From: Bradyrhizobium glycinis | GTDB lineage: Bacteria > Pseudomonadota > Alphaproteobacteria > Rhizobiales > Xanthobacteraceae | NCBI RefSeq assembly: GCF_016031655.1 | Contig: NZ_JACCHQ010000022.1 | Coordinates: 62,001 to 126,000 of the forward strand | Direction of reading: 5' to 3' | Length of the DNA: 64,000 nt | Part shown: positions 9,041-19,233 of the stretch, one piece after another | Numbering within the stretch: the stretch's first letter is position 1 | How the letters are laid out: each line of letters begins with the position of its first letter | Translations under genes and position numbers: made by a program | Notes under the pieces: model-generated | The model's database searches: none | Seen by the model: only the letters and a program-made list of their open reading frames with translations | What the model was told of the DNA's origin: nothing

Positions 9041-10585
9041 ATGTACGATGTCATTGTTGTCGGCGGCGGCTCCGCCGGCGCCGCCGTGGCCGCAAGGCTC
9101 TCCGAAGATCCCGCACGGCGCGCGCTGCTGTTAGAGGCGGGCCGCGACTGGCGCGCCGATGAGGCGCCCTGGGAGGTGAGGACACCGAATCCGATCCCGA
9201 TCATCCACAAGCGCGAGTATCAGGAGAAATGGCAATGGCCCGATCTTCTGACGCGCCGCGTGGCGGGGCAGGAGCCGCGCTTCTACTGGCGGGGCAAGGG
9301 GCTCGGCGGCTCGTCGATGATGAACGGCCAGATCGCGATCCGCGGCGTTGCCGATGCCTTCGACGAATGGGCGGCCAATGGCTGCACCGGCTGGTCGGCG
9401 AAAGAGGTGATGCCGCTGTTCTCGGTGATCGAGGACGATCTGGAATTCGGCGATGTCGAGGGTCACGGCCGCGGCGGGCCGCTGCCGGTCTACCGCGCGC
9501 CTCTGGAAAAGTGGGGCCCCATCGATCGGGGCTTGCGCGATGCGGCGTTGACGAGCGGCTATCCCTGGTGCGCCGACGTCAATAGTCCGGACGGCGAGGG
9601 CGTTGCCTGTTACCCCATCAATAGCCGTAACTTGCGCCGCATCACCACCAACGAGGGTTATCTCGAGCCCGCGCGCGGGCGAGCCAACCTGGAGATCCGC
9701 GGGCATGCTCTGGTCGATCGCGTGCTGATCAGCGACGGACGGGCGACCGGCGTCTGCGTCCATATCCAGGGGCAGGGCACCCACGAGATCAGCGCGCGCC
9801 AGATCGTGCTGTGCGCCGGCGCGATCCACAGTCCGGCGATCCTGCTGCGCTCGGGCATCGGGCCGGCCGAGGAGTTGAAGGCGATGGGGATCGCGGTCGC
9901 GCGCGATCTGCCGGTCGGCCGCCACTTCTTCGACCACCCGCTGTTTCGCGCCACGATCCAGCTCCGGGACGAGCTTCGTCCCACCGATCCCGATACGCGC
10001 CACACCAATTGCTGCGTGACCTATTCCTCGGGCCTCGCCAATGGCGGCAAGCGCGACATGATCCTGATCGCCTTCAATCACCGCGGCATCGGTAACCCCG
10101 GGGCGATCGGCGCGGGGTTGTTCAACGCCTATTCGCGCGGAACGCTCAAGCTGGCCTCGACCGATCCTGCAATCGATCCGATCGTCGAGGAGAACATGCT
10201 GGCCGATCCGCGCGACATGCTGCGTATGATGGATGCGGTGAAGCGCCTCGCGGTCATAACCTCGCAGCCGGCGCTGTCAGGCATCGCCGACTGGATCCGG
10301 CTCGCTGACACGGATTTGACATTGCCGCAGGCCGCCAGCCTGCCAGATCACGAGCTCGACGCGGTGCTGCGCCGCGAGACCGGCGACATCCAGCACGCCG
10401 CCGGCAGCTGCCGTATGAGCGGCGTGAACGACCCCGATGGCGTGGTCAACCCCGACGGCACCGTGAAAGGGATCAGCGGCCTGCGCGTCGCCGACGCCTC
10501 GATCATGCCGTCCGATTGCCGCGCCAACACGCACTTCACGACGGTGGTGATCGGGGAAGCGATCGCGCGGATGATGATGCGGTAG
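9041..10585 (+). CDS. GMC-family FAD-dependent oxidoreductase
   Basis: A 514-residue flavoenzyme of the glucose-methanol-choline family, likely an alcohol or choline-type dehydrogenase. It begins with the Rossmann motif VVGGGSAGAAVAARLSE. It carries GMC signature 1 (GKGLGGSSMMNG), signature 2 (GAIHSPAILLRSGIGP) and the C-terminal active-site region with the catalytic His (IQHAAGSCRMS and DCRANTHFTTVVIGE). The ATG at 9041 lies four bases after the binding-protein stop, so the two form an operon. A start five codons upstream would overlap that gene. Confidence 0.9.
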   Translation: MYDVIVVGGGSAGAAVAARLSEDPARRALLLEAGRDWRADEAPWEVRTPNPIPIIHKREYQEKWQWPDLLTRRVAGQEPRFYWRGKGLGGSSMMNGQIAIRGVADAFDEWAANGCTGWSAKEVMPLFSVIEDDLEFGDVEGHGRGGPLPVYRAPLEKWGPIDRGLRDAALTSGYPWCADVNSPDGEGVACYPINSRNLRRITTNEGYLEPARGRANLEIRGHALVDRVLISDGRATGVCVHIQGQGTHEISARQIVLCAGAIHSPAILLRSGIGPAEELKAMGIAVARDLPVGRHFFDHPLFRATIQLRDELRPTDPDTRHTNCCVTYSSGLANGGKRDMILIAFNHRGIGNPGAIGAGLFNAYSRGTLKLASTDPAIDPIVEENMLADPRDMLRMMDAVKRLAVITSQPALSGIADWIRLADTDLTLPQAASLPDHELDAVLRRETGDIQHAAGSCRMSGVNDPDGVVNPDGTVKGISGLRVADASIMPSDCRANTHFTTVVIGEAIARMMMR

Positions 10586-10722
10586 AAGCGAGCCAGCAAC
10601 TGGAATCAATTCAACGTTGCGCGACATCGTTCCTACGAATGTCGAAAACCTCCAACGAATATCGTCAGGAACGTTTGCGCGCGGCTTCGATTGGCATGTC
10701 ATCGTCAATCGGAGTTTCAACA

Positions 10723-11049
10723 ATGCGAAAGACAATCTTCTCAGTAGCCCTGTGTGCGTTGCTTGCTGGCGCGTCGATCGGGTTCGCCCATGCGCAGGCA
10801 GGAGGAGGCGCGGGAGGCGCAGGTGGAGCGGGCGGCACAGGTGCGGGCACAAGCGCCGGAGCTGGTGGAACCAGCGGCGGCTCGGATGGCGGAACGACCG
10901 GCGCGGCGGGTGGAACAGGGGCCGGTACTGCCGGCGCTGGTTCGGCGTCCAGCGCGGGTAGCAGCAGTGGAAGTGGCGCGGGCACCGGCCAGGGCGGCGG
11001 CCCTCAGACAATCCGTCCCGGCGGGTCCAACGATCCAACCCGACGGTAA
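10723..11049 (+). CDS. Glycine-rich secreted small protein
   Basis: A 108-residue protein with a clear Sec signal (MRKTIFSVALCALLAGAS, cut after AHAQ or nearby). The mature part is almost only Gly, Ala, Ser and Thr in GG/GA/GT repeats, ending in a polar tail (TIRPGGSNDPTRR). The composition suggests a low-complexity envelope or extracellular protein with no enzymatic role. The frame is open further upstream, but the signal peptide fixes the start. It is monocistronic between two unrelated units. Confidence 0.65.
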   Translation: MRKTIFSVALCALLAGASIGFAHAQAGGGAGGAGGAGGTGAGTSAGAGGTSGGSDGGTTGAAGGTGAGTAGAGSASSAGSSSGSGAGTGQGGGPQTIRPGGSNDPTRR

Positions 11050-11155
11050 CGACATCCCCGCCATGTAACTTTAAGAAGGGGAAGCTGCGGGTTCAACTCA
11101 GCAGCTTTCCCACGCATCGGCCGCGTCAACGGCCGGCCCTGGGTGGCACCAACTC

Positions 11156-11422
11156 TTATGGACTGAACAAGCTGCGGAGAAACCGCTCCTTTTCGCCGGG
11201 CGCGTAACCTTGAGAGGCGCCAAAATACGGCTCGGTGGCTCCGGAGTAACCCTCGGCCCCGTGCTGCGGAGGCGCGTAGGCGAAACCCGAAATGGGACCT
11301 GACGGGATCATGCCTGGATTGGAATGAACAATCGCGGGCCGCCGGTGCGCATGACGCACCTGTGCGGCCTCGGCAACGCCGCCCAAGGTGATCAGAAAAC
11401 TCAAGGCCAGAATGAAACGCAT
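11156..11422 (-). CDS. Small secreted protein, unknown function
   Basis: An 88-residue protein with an N-terminal signal peptide (MRFILALSFLITLGGVAEA). The mature region is Pro/Gly/Tyr-rich with several His residues and ends FLRSLFSP. No domain was recognised. It reads on the minus strand, between the glycine-rich gene and chrA, separated from chrA's 3' side. The signal peptide and absence of overlap support a real gene; the function is unknown. Confidence 0.6.
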   Translation of the reverse strand: MRFILALSFLITLGGVAEAAQVRHAHRRPAIVHSNPGMIPSGPISGFAYAPPQHGAEGYSGATEPYFGASQGYAPGEKERFLRSLFSP

Positions 11423-11514
11423 CGCTGTTTCTCCAAACGCCCCGCCTCCCTAGTTGGCGTTCAGCCGCAGCGTTCCAACACATCCTGGCCTCACGATAAG
11501 TCACATCCCTGGCA

Positions 11515-12899
<1,385 letters not shown>

Positions 12900-12900
<1 letters not shown>

Positions 12901-13718
12901 TACGCCTTCACCTTGTTGGTCGGCCAGTTGTGGGTCTCGGTGGTGGCGTCGCGGCACCAGCGGTAGAAGGCATCATAGAGCAGCATTCCGGCTTCGAGCT
13001 GCTCGAGGTCGTCGTCATACATCCGCGATAGCCCGAGCGAGGCCGCGAGCAGGCCGGGCGCCTCCGGCGCGAGCTCGGGGCGCGCGGTGTCGGCGCCGCG
13101 CACCAGCGTCGCGAGGCGCAGCAGGGGCGGCGTCGCGATGCCGAACTCCTCGATCATCACGTCGAAGGTGCAGAGCTCGCCGCGGTGGCTCCAGAACACG
13201 TTTTCGATGTCGAAGGGCGCTGCGCCGAACCGCTCGCCGACGGCGACCACCTCGGACGGCGCGACATAGAGGAACACAGCCCCCGGATCGACGAAGCGGC
13301 GGATCAGCCACGGGCAGGCGATGCGGTCGACCTTCGGCCGCGCCCGCGTCACCCAGACGGTGCGCCCCTTGGCATCGCGCGGCGGTAGCTTGCGGGTGTC
13401 GACCAGCGGCAGCTTGGCCGCCTTCCAACCCTCGAAGCCGCCCTCCAGCGTTTCGGCCTGCGCGCCGAGCTGGCGTAACCAGGCCGCGGTGCCTTGCGCG
13501 AGCTTCTCGCCGCGGAGGCAGGAGACCACGACGCGGCGGCCGGCGAAGGCGCCGCCCCAGTCCGCCACGTTGTCGTGGCTGAGCTTGATGGAGCCGGGAA
13601 TCAGCCGCCGGTCGGCGGCGAAATCCTGCTCGGTGCGCACGTCGATCAGAACAGGCGCGTTCGCCGTGCCGATCAGCCGTGCCATTTTGTCGGATGAGAT
13701 GGTCGTGAATGTAGACAT
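12900..13718 (-). CDS. Rhodanese-ChrB fusion, chromate resistance regulator/accessory protein
   Basis: A 272-residue two-domain protein. Residues about 8-100 form a rhodanese fold with active-site loop CLRGEK (Cys followed by LRGEKL). Residues about 120-272 match the ChrB C-terminal domain (ARPKVDRIACPWLIRRFVDP and FDVMIEEFGI). ChrB-type proteins sense chromate or aid its detoxification. Coupling by TAATG to chrA supports a chromate operon. The start at 13718 (MSTFTTISS) is preferred to an ATG five codons earlier. Whether it regulates or acts as an enzyme is not settled by sequence. Confidence 0.85.
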
Positions 13719-13914
13719 GATGCGTCCTCGCAAGAACTAAACGGGACGCGATGCTTGGGCCTGTCGCCTCGTGGGGAGATCGCTCAAATCCCCATGGCGC
13801 AGATTACAGCGAAACTAAGAAGCACTGTCAATCCGCAGGACGATTGGTCCTTAGAAAATTGGCGCCCGCCGTCTATATTGGAGGCCAACGGACCTGAATC
13901 TTCGGGAGAATTCG

Positions 13915-14877
13915 ATGCATTCCCATTCCATCGAACAATGGACCCATGACCACGCCTTTCTGGGCGAGAAGCACGACGACAACGAGCGCCGCACCTGGTT
14001 CGTGGTCGTGCTGACGCTGGTCATGATGGTCGGCGAGATCGTTGCCGGCTCGCTGTTCGGTTCGATGGCGCTGCTAGCCGACGGCTGGCACATGGGCACC
14101 CATGCGGCGGCGCTCGGCATTGCCGCCTTTGCCTATCGCTTCGCGCGGCGGCATCTGGGGAATGCGCATTTCACCTTCGGCACCGGCAAGTTCGGCGATC
14201 TCGCCGCCTTCGCCAGCGCGATCATCCTCGGCCTGATCGCGGTCGAGATCGCCTATGAGAGCGTGCTGCGGCTGATCAATCCGGTGCCGATCGTCTACGG
14301 CGAGGCCATGGCCGTGGCTGCTCTCGGCTTGAGCGTCAATCTCGCCAGCGTGTGGCTGCTGCGCGACAACCACGCTCATCATCACGGCCATGGCCATGCG
14401 CATGATGACCACGCCGAGCACGACCACGACCATGATCATCACGGCCACCATCACGACGACAACAACCTTCGCGCGGCCTATGTCCATGTCATGACGGATG
14501 CCGCAACCTCGGTGCTGGCGATCGCTGCGCTCGCCGTCGCGATGTATTCGGGCTGGGTCTGGGCCGATCCGGCGGTGGGCCTGATCGGCAGCGCCGTGAT
14601 CGCGAGCTGGGCATTCGGCCTGATCAAATCATCGGGTGCGGTGCTGCTCGACGTGCGCGCCGACGAGAAGCTGGAGCGGGTGATCCGCGCCCGCATGGAG
14701 GTCGGCGAGGATCGCGTGACCGACCTGCATCTCTGGCAGGTCGGCCCCGGCCATTGTGCCGTGCTGCTCTCGGTGGTGTCGGACAAGCCGAAGCAGCCGG
14801 CCGTCTACAAGCGGCGGCTCGCGGGGCTGAAGGGCCTCAGCCATGTCACGGTCGAGGTCGAGACCTGTCCGCATTGA
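13915..14877 (+). CDS. dmeF: Cation diffusion facilitator, DmeF-type Co/Ni/Zn exporter
   Basis: A 320-residue inner-membrane antiporter. An N-terminal His-rich tail (MHSHSIEQWTHDH) precedes six membrane segments. Metal-site motifs HxxxD/DxxxD are visible as LADGWHMGTH in TM2 and HVMTDAATS in TM5. A very His/Asp-rich cytoplasmic loop lies between TM4 and TM5 (about residues 148-185), followed by a cytoplasmic C-terminal domain ending VEVETCPH. This layout fits DmeF. It is divergent from the chromate operon, giving a small metal-resistance island. The 196 bp between them must hold both promoters; a TATATT at 13874 is a weak -10 candidate. Confidence 0.88.
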   Translation: MHSHSIEQWTHDHAFLGEKHDDNERRTWFVVVLTLVMMVGEIVAGSLFGSMALLADGWHMGTHAAALGIAAFAYRFARRHLGNAHFTFGTGKFGDLAAFASAIILGLIAVEIAYESVLRLINPVPIVYGEAMAVAALGLSVNLASVWLLRDNHAHHHGHGHAHDDHAEHDHDHDHHGHHHDDNNLRAAYVHVMTDAATSVLAIAALAVAMYSGWVWADPAVGLIGSAVIASWAFGLIKSSGAVLLDVRADEKLERVIRARMEVGEDRVTDLHLWQVGPGHCAVLLSVVSDKPKQPAVYKRRLAGLKGLSHVTVEVETCPH

Positions 14878-14885
14878 CGTGAGGA

Positions 14886-15077
14886 TCAGCTCTTCGGCGC
14901 GGTTGCTGTCGGCGGGCTTGCGTCCGGCGTCTTCTTCGGCTTCAGCGTGCCGGCGTAGAACGAGACCAGCCAGACCAGGAGAAGCGCGAGCAGATAGACG
15001 CCCCAGGCCTGCGGCGGCGTGGTCGCCCAGCGCAGGAGGCCTTTGAACGTGCGGGGCGGGCTGTTGTCGTCGCTCAT
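14886..15077 (-). CDS. Small single-span membrane protein, unknown function
   Basis: A 63-residue protein with one hydrophobic helix (about residues 25-44, VYLLALLLVWLVSFYAG) flanked by a polar N-terminus and a Lys/Pro/Thr-rich tail. It lies convergent with dmeF, eight bases after its stop, and downstream of an MFS gene on the same strand. There is no recognisable motif. The short size lowers confidence, but composition and codon use are like the neighbours. Confidence 0.55.
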   Translation of the reverse strand: MSDDNSPPRTFKGLLRWATTPPQAWGVYLLALLLVWLVSFYAGTLKPKKTPDASPPTATAPKS

Positions 15078-15108
15078 GGCCCGCTTGTGCGCGAAAGCTC
15101 AGGTCTGG

Positions 15109-16266
15109 TCAATCCGGCCGCCGCCCGGCGCGGATCAGGAACAGCGCTGCCAGCGCCGAAAGGCTGAGCGCGGATGAGACGATCAGCACCTTGGCGCCCA
15201 TGAGGTCGATGAGCAGGCCGAAGGCGAGCGGCGCCACCGCCTGCGCCATCCGTGCCGGTGCGCCGATGATGCCGAGGCGATAGCCGAAATCCTTCGGGCC
15301 GAAGATCGACAGCGGCAGCGTGCCGCGGGCGATCGTCAGAATGCCGTTGCCGGAGCCGTGGAACAACGCGAACGCGCTCGCCGCAGCGCCGCCGAAGATC
15401 GCGACGATCACGGCGCCGACCGGGTGGGTGAGGCTGGCGAGCCGCGTCGACCACAGCGGATGGAAGCGGCTGAGGAAGCCGGCCTCGAGCATGCGCGCAC
15501 CGACTTGCGCCGGGCCGATCAATGCGCCGGCCGCGATCGCCTCGGCCGGCGTGGCCCCCGTCGTTTCCAGGATGCGCGGGAAATGCGCGGCCATCGCGCC
15601 GGTGACGGTCCAGACCGCCGCGAAGATGAAGGCAAGCAAGATCATGGTGCGGTCGAGCGGCACATGCGGCTTCTCGGCCGTGGCCGCCGCCTGCTTTGCG
15701 CCCTTGATGACCGGCAGCATGAAGAGATTGAGCGGCAGGCCGATCAGGATGTTGGCGGCGGCCCACGCAAAACAGGTTTCGCGCCAGCCGATATGCGACA
15801 GGCCCCAGGCGGTGAGCGGCCAGCCCACGGTGGAGGCGAAGCCCGCCATCAGCGTGATGCCGGTGATCGGCCTGCGCGCCTCGGTGCCGTAGATGCGTCC
15901 CAAGGCGGCGAAGGCGGCATCGTAGAGTCCCATCGCCATGCCGATGCCGAGCACCAGCCAGGCGATCGACATCACCGTCACCGACTGCGAGATACCAAGG
16001 AGCACGAGGCCGGCGGCAATGGTCAGGTTGGACGCCGACAGTACCTGACGGCCGCCGACGAGATCGATCTGGCGTCCAATGCGCGGGCCTAGCATTGCGG
16101 AAATCACCAGCGCGGCCGAGAACGCGCCGAAGATCCAGTTCGAGGAGACGCCGAGATCGCGCCCCATGGGGTCGGCGAGCAGCGCCGGCAAATAATAGCT
16201 GGAGGCCCAGGCCAGCGTCTGCGTGGTGCCGAGCGCCAGGATGACCGGAAGCTGGCGCTGGCTCAT
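15109..16266 (-). CDS. MFS transporter
   Basis: A 385-residue major facilitator with about twelve hydrophobic segments. The loop-2/3 motif GPRIGRQIDLVGGRQV, equivalent to the MFS GxxxDRxGRR signature, is visible after the second helix. It contains the family-typical long central loop (about residues 195-215, Lys/Ala-rich). The substrate is unknown; the length fits the drug or small-metabolite exporter classes. It lies just upstream of the 63-residue gene and is divergent from the cyclase gene. Confidence 0.82.
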   Translation of the reverse strand: MSQRQLPVILALGTTQTLAWASSYYLPALLADPMGRDLGVSSNWIFGAFSAALVISAMLGPRIGRQIDLVGGRQVLSASNLTIAAGLVLLGISQSVTVMSIAWLVLGIGMAMGLYDAAFAALGRIYGTEARRPITGITLMAGFASTVGWPLTAWGLSHIGWRETCFAWAAANILIGLPLNLFMLPVIKGAKQAAATAEKPHVPLDRTMILLAFIFAAVWTVTGAMAAHFPRILETTGATPAEAIAAGALIGPAQVGARMLEAGFLSRFHPLWSTRLASLTHPVGAVIVAIFGGAAASAFALFHGSGNGILTIARGTLPLSIFGPKDFGYRLGIIGAPARMAQAVAPLAFGLLIDLMGAKVLIVSSALSLSALAALFLIRAGRRPD

Positions 16267-16444
16267 CTGCGCACGCTTCCAATTCTGGCCGGCAACTTCA
16301 TCATCACAAGCATTTGCCGCCCGCGCGGCGAGTGCGTCAACCGCGACTGCGGCATATTCGACCTGCGCGGGACGGGGAACCTTGCGCTCGGCTTGCGCGT
16401 GGCTTGCGCCTTTCGCCCGTCACGAATGCACGCCATAATGGCGT

Positions 16445-17704
16445 ATGCAAGTCACCTCGCGCCTCTCCCTGATGAACTGGATCACCAGCCAGGGGCTTAC
16501 CGGCCTGCCCGAAAATGAACTGCTCCGCGGCTTCTGCGAGCGCTGCTGCGCCGAGGGGCTGGAACTGTCGCGTGGCCTGGTCGTCATCGACACGCTGCAT
16601 CCGATCTATGAGGGCCGCGGCTTCCGCTGGAGCGATCGTCCCAGCAACGAGAGCGATGCCTTCGAATACGGCTCGACCGCAGACGGCGATGCCGCCAAGA
16701 GCTGGCGCCGCTCGGTGTTCTTCCACATGCTCGAGAATGGCCACGACGAGATGGTGATCGATCTCGCCGACGCGCCGTCGATGGATTTCTCGCAGATCGG
16801 CGAGCTCGCCGAGAAGGGCCACAAGCACTATCTCGCCTTCGTCCACCGCTTCGGCGAGAACGGCGCGCTCGGTCTGATGGATTGCCTCTATTCCTGTTGG
16901 ACCACCCGCCGCGCGAGCGGTTTCTCCGGACTGGAGCTGGAAGCGCTGCGCGATCTCGTTCCGGTGTTGGGGCTCGCGATCAAGTCGGCGCAGCAGGTCG
17001 ACATCGCGCGCACGCTCGGCCGGGTCTATCTTGGCCGCGACGCCTCCGAGCAGGTGTTACGCGGGCGCATCTCGCGCGGCGTCACCGAGCGCATCAACGC
17101 CGTGCTGTGGTATTCGGACCTGCGCGGCTCGACCGGCATCAGTGAGAGCATCGGTCCCGACGAGATCATCCCATTCCTCAACGACTATGCGCAGGCCGTG
17201 ATCGATCCGATCCACGAAGCCGGCGGCGACGTGCTGAAGCTGATCGGCGACGGGGTGCTCGCGATGTTCTGGGGTGAGGACATGGCAGATGCGCGCCGGG
17301 CCGCGCTCCGCGCCGAGCACCTGTTCCGCAAGAACGTCGCCGCGCTGAACGAGCGGAGGGCGGCGGAGGGCCGTCCGACCACGTCAGCCTATATCGGCCT
17401 GCATGTCGGCGAAGTCTTCTACGGCAATATCGGCAGCGAGGACCGGCTTGATTTCACCGTGGTCGGCCCGACCGTCAACGAGGTCAGCCGCATCGCCGCG
17501 ATGAGCCGCTCGGTCGATCGCGAACTCCTGGCCTCGTCCGAATTCTACAAGGGCCTCGACGCCGCCGGCCGCCGCTATCTCGTCTCCACTGGCCGCTATG
17601 CGCTGCGCGGCATCGGCCGCGCCCAGGATCTCTATACGCTGGATCCGGAGGTCGACGCGAGCGAGCCGGTAAGGGGCAGCTACGAGCGCTATCTGGCGGG
17701 TTAG
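16445..17704 (+). CDS. Class III adenylate/guanylate cyclase
   Basis: A 419-residue soluble signalling enzyme. The N-terminal half (about 1-190) resembles a GAF-like sensor region without a clear cofactor motif. The C-terminal cyclase domain (about 210-400) has the metal-binding aspartates in WYSDLRGST and KLIGDGVLAMF, and the transition-state region TVVGPTVNEVSRIAAMSR with Asn and Arg. All catalytic positions appear intact. It has no membrane segment. It is divergent from the MFS gene, and an R3 repeat follows its stop. Confidence 0.88.
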   Translation: MQVTSRLSLMNWITSQGLTGLPENELLRGFCERCCAEGLELSRGLVVIDTLHPIYEGRGFRWSDRPSNESDAFEYGSTADGDAAKSWRRSVFFHMLENGHDEMVIDLADAPSMDFSQIGELAEKGHKHYLAFVHRFGENGALGLMDCLYSCWTTRRASGFSGLELEALRDLVPVLGLAIKSAQQVDIARTLGRVYLGRDASEQVLRGRISRGVTERINAVLWYSDLRGSTGISESIGPDEIIPFLNDYAQAVIDPIHEAGGDVLKLIGDGVLAMFWGEDMADARRAALRAEHLFRKNVAALNERRAAEGRPTTSAYIGLHVGEVFYGNIGSEDRLDFTVVGPTVNEVSRIAAMSRSVDRELLASSEFYKGLDAAGRRYLVSTGRYALRGIGRAQDLYTLDPEVDASEPVRGSYERYLAG

Positions 17705-17726
17705 GGCAGGCTGCGTCCGCATACTC

Positions 17727-17810
17727 CGTCATTGCGAGGAGCCCTTGCGACGAAGCAATCCAGTCTATCCGCGGAGGGATGCTGGATTGCCTCGCTACGC
17801 TCGCAATGAC
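17727..17810. repeat. Intergenic palindromic repeat, family R3
   Basis: The inverted ends are GTCATTGCGAGGAGC and GCTACGCTCGCAATGAC, with inner arms GACGAAGCAATCCAG and CTGGATTGCCTCGCT. The element separates two convergent genes. The copy at 35012-35098 is nearly the same in its arms while the central loop differs, as expected for a repeat maintained by structure. Confidence 0.88.
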
Positions 17811-17817
17811 AGTGTGC

Positions 17818-19062
17818 CTAGCACCGCGCCGCCACCTCATCTCCCACCATGTCCGGCTGCCGGTCCAGTCCCACCGCCGGTGAGAGCAGGATCACCAGCG
17901 CCTGCACCCCGAACACGGCGGCGGCGAGATAAAGACACGCTTCCGCGCTCCAGAAGCCGCCGACGATCGCACCCAGCATTGAACCGAGCGGACGGGCGCC
18001 GTAGCTCATGATGTTGATGGCGGAGACGCGGCCGAGCAGGCGCGGCGGCGTCACGGACTGGCGCAGCGTCGTGGTCGAGATCACCCACAGGATCGGGCCG
18101 ACGCCGAGCAGGAAGAAGCTCAAGCCCGCGAGCGAGGGCGAGGGGATCAGCACCGTCAGCGCCATCACCAAGGCCGCGACGAAACCGGTCACGGGGCCGA
18201 GCCCCACAACGGTGCCGAAGGTGATCCGCTTCATCACGCGCGTGGCGAGCAGCGCGCCGATCACCATGCCGACGCCGTACATCGTCAGCACCGTGCCGAC
18301 ACCGGCGGCGCTCAGGCCGAGATGGCGCACGGCGTAGGGAACGAACACCGCGATCTGCAGGAACCAGCCGGTGTTGAAGATGAACTGGGTGATGAACACC
18401 GGCCGCAGCAGCGGATGGTGAAACACGAAGGCCGCGCCCTCGCGGATTTCCTGGAGCGGATGCCGCCGGGGCGCCGGCGCGCGCGCGGGCTCGTAGATGC
18501 CGGAGAGCAGCACGACCGCGATGGCCGAGAGCGCCGCGGCAAAGCCGAACGCCGGGCTCGCGCCCCACCACCCCACCAGCGCACCGCCGAGTGCGGGGCC
18601 GCTGGCGAAGGCGATGGTGCGCGCCAGCTCGATGCGCGCATTCGCCGCCGGCAACAGGTCGGAGCTCACCAGCGACGGCACCAGCGCCGGTGCTGCCACG
18701 CTGTAAACGACGGTGCCGCACACCGCGGCGAAGCCGAGCAGGGCCAGCAGCGGCAAGTTGAGGGCTCCCAGCGCGAGCAGCAGTACGATGGCAGCGAGCG
18801 CCGCCGCCCGCAGCGCCTCGGCGCTCGCCATCAGCCTGCGCCGCGAGATGCGGTCGGCGAGCACGCCGGCGGGGATGGCGAACAGGACGAAGGGCAGGGT
18901 GAGCGCGGTCTGCAGCAGGCCGGTCTGCCCTTCGGCCACCCCCAGCGTCAGCACCGCGACGATGGGCGCTGCCGCGAGCGCAATCTGCTCGGCCGACTGG
19001 GCCGCGAGATTCGACCAGGCGAGGCGGTTGAAGGTGTCCGGGAGGCGAGGGGACATTGACAT
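17818..19062 (-). CDS. MFS transporter, MFS_3 (enterobactin-exporter-like) type
   Basis: A 414-residue major facilitator with about twelve hydrophobic segments. The MFS signature loop reads GVLADRISRRRLM after helix 2. The overall pattern (PRLPDTFNRLAWSNL start and PFVLFAIPAGVLADR) fits the MFS_3 group that exports siderophores or drugs. The ATG at 19062 is preferred over a frame extension to 19194, which would cover the mntH promoter and its Fur/Mur-like box. It is divergent from mntH, so it could share manganese or iron control, but that is only inferred from position. Confidence 0.8.
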   Translation of the reverse strand: MSMSPRLPDTFNRLAWSNLAAQSAEQIALAAAPIVAVLTLGVAEGQTGLLQTALTLPFVLFAIPAGVLADRISRRRLMASAEALRAAALAAIVLLLALGALNLPLLALLGFAAVCGTVVYSVAAPALVPSLVSSDLLPAANARIELARTIAFASGPALGGALVGWWGASPAFGFAAALSAIAVVLLSGIYEPARAPAPRRHPLQEIREGAAFVFHHPLLRPVFITQFIFNTGWFLQIAVFVPYAVRHLGLSAAGVGTVLTMYGVGMVIGALLATRVMKRITFGTVVGLGPVTGFVAALVMALTVLIPSPSLAGLSFFLLGVGPILWVISTTTLRQSVTPPRLLGRVSAINIMSYGARPLGSMLGAIVGGFWSAEACLYLAAAVFGVQALVILLSPAVGLDRQPDMVGDEVAARC

Positions 19063-19188
19063 GGCGCATATCCTGCTAAGGCGAATTTGCGCCAATGGTC
19101 GCCCCCGACGCCCACCAAACCCACCCGCTTCCCGACAAGAGGCGATTTCCCCACGATCGGCGGCGGAAACGCTTGCCGCTAGATGCAG

Positions 19189-19205
19189 TTGCAAATGAGT
19201 TGCAA
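19189..19205. promoter_or_regulatory. Fur/Mur-like box upstream of mntH
   Basis: TTGCAAATGAGTTGCAA contains two palindromic TTGCAA units and matches the TGCAA-type sites used by alphaproteobacterial Fur/Mur proteins. In rhizobia the Fur homologue Mur represses mntH when manganese is present. The site lies 29 bases before the chosen mntH start at 19234. It would be inside the gene if the longer frame starting at 19183 were used, so it also helps decide the start. Confidence 0.65.
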
Positions 19206-19233
19206 TAAGAATGAAGTTGGGTATTCTGCCGAT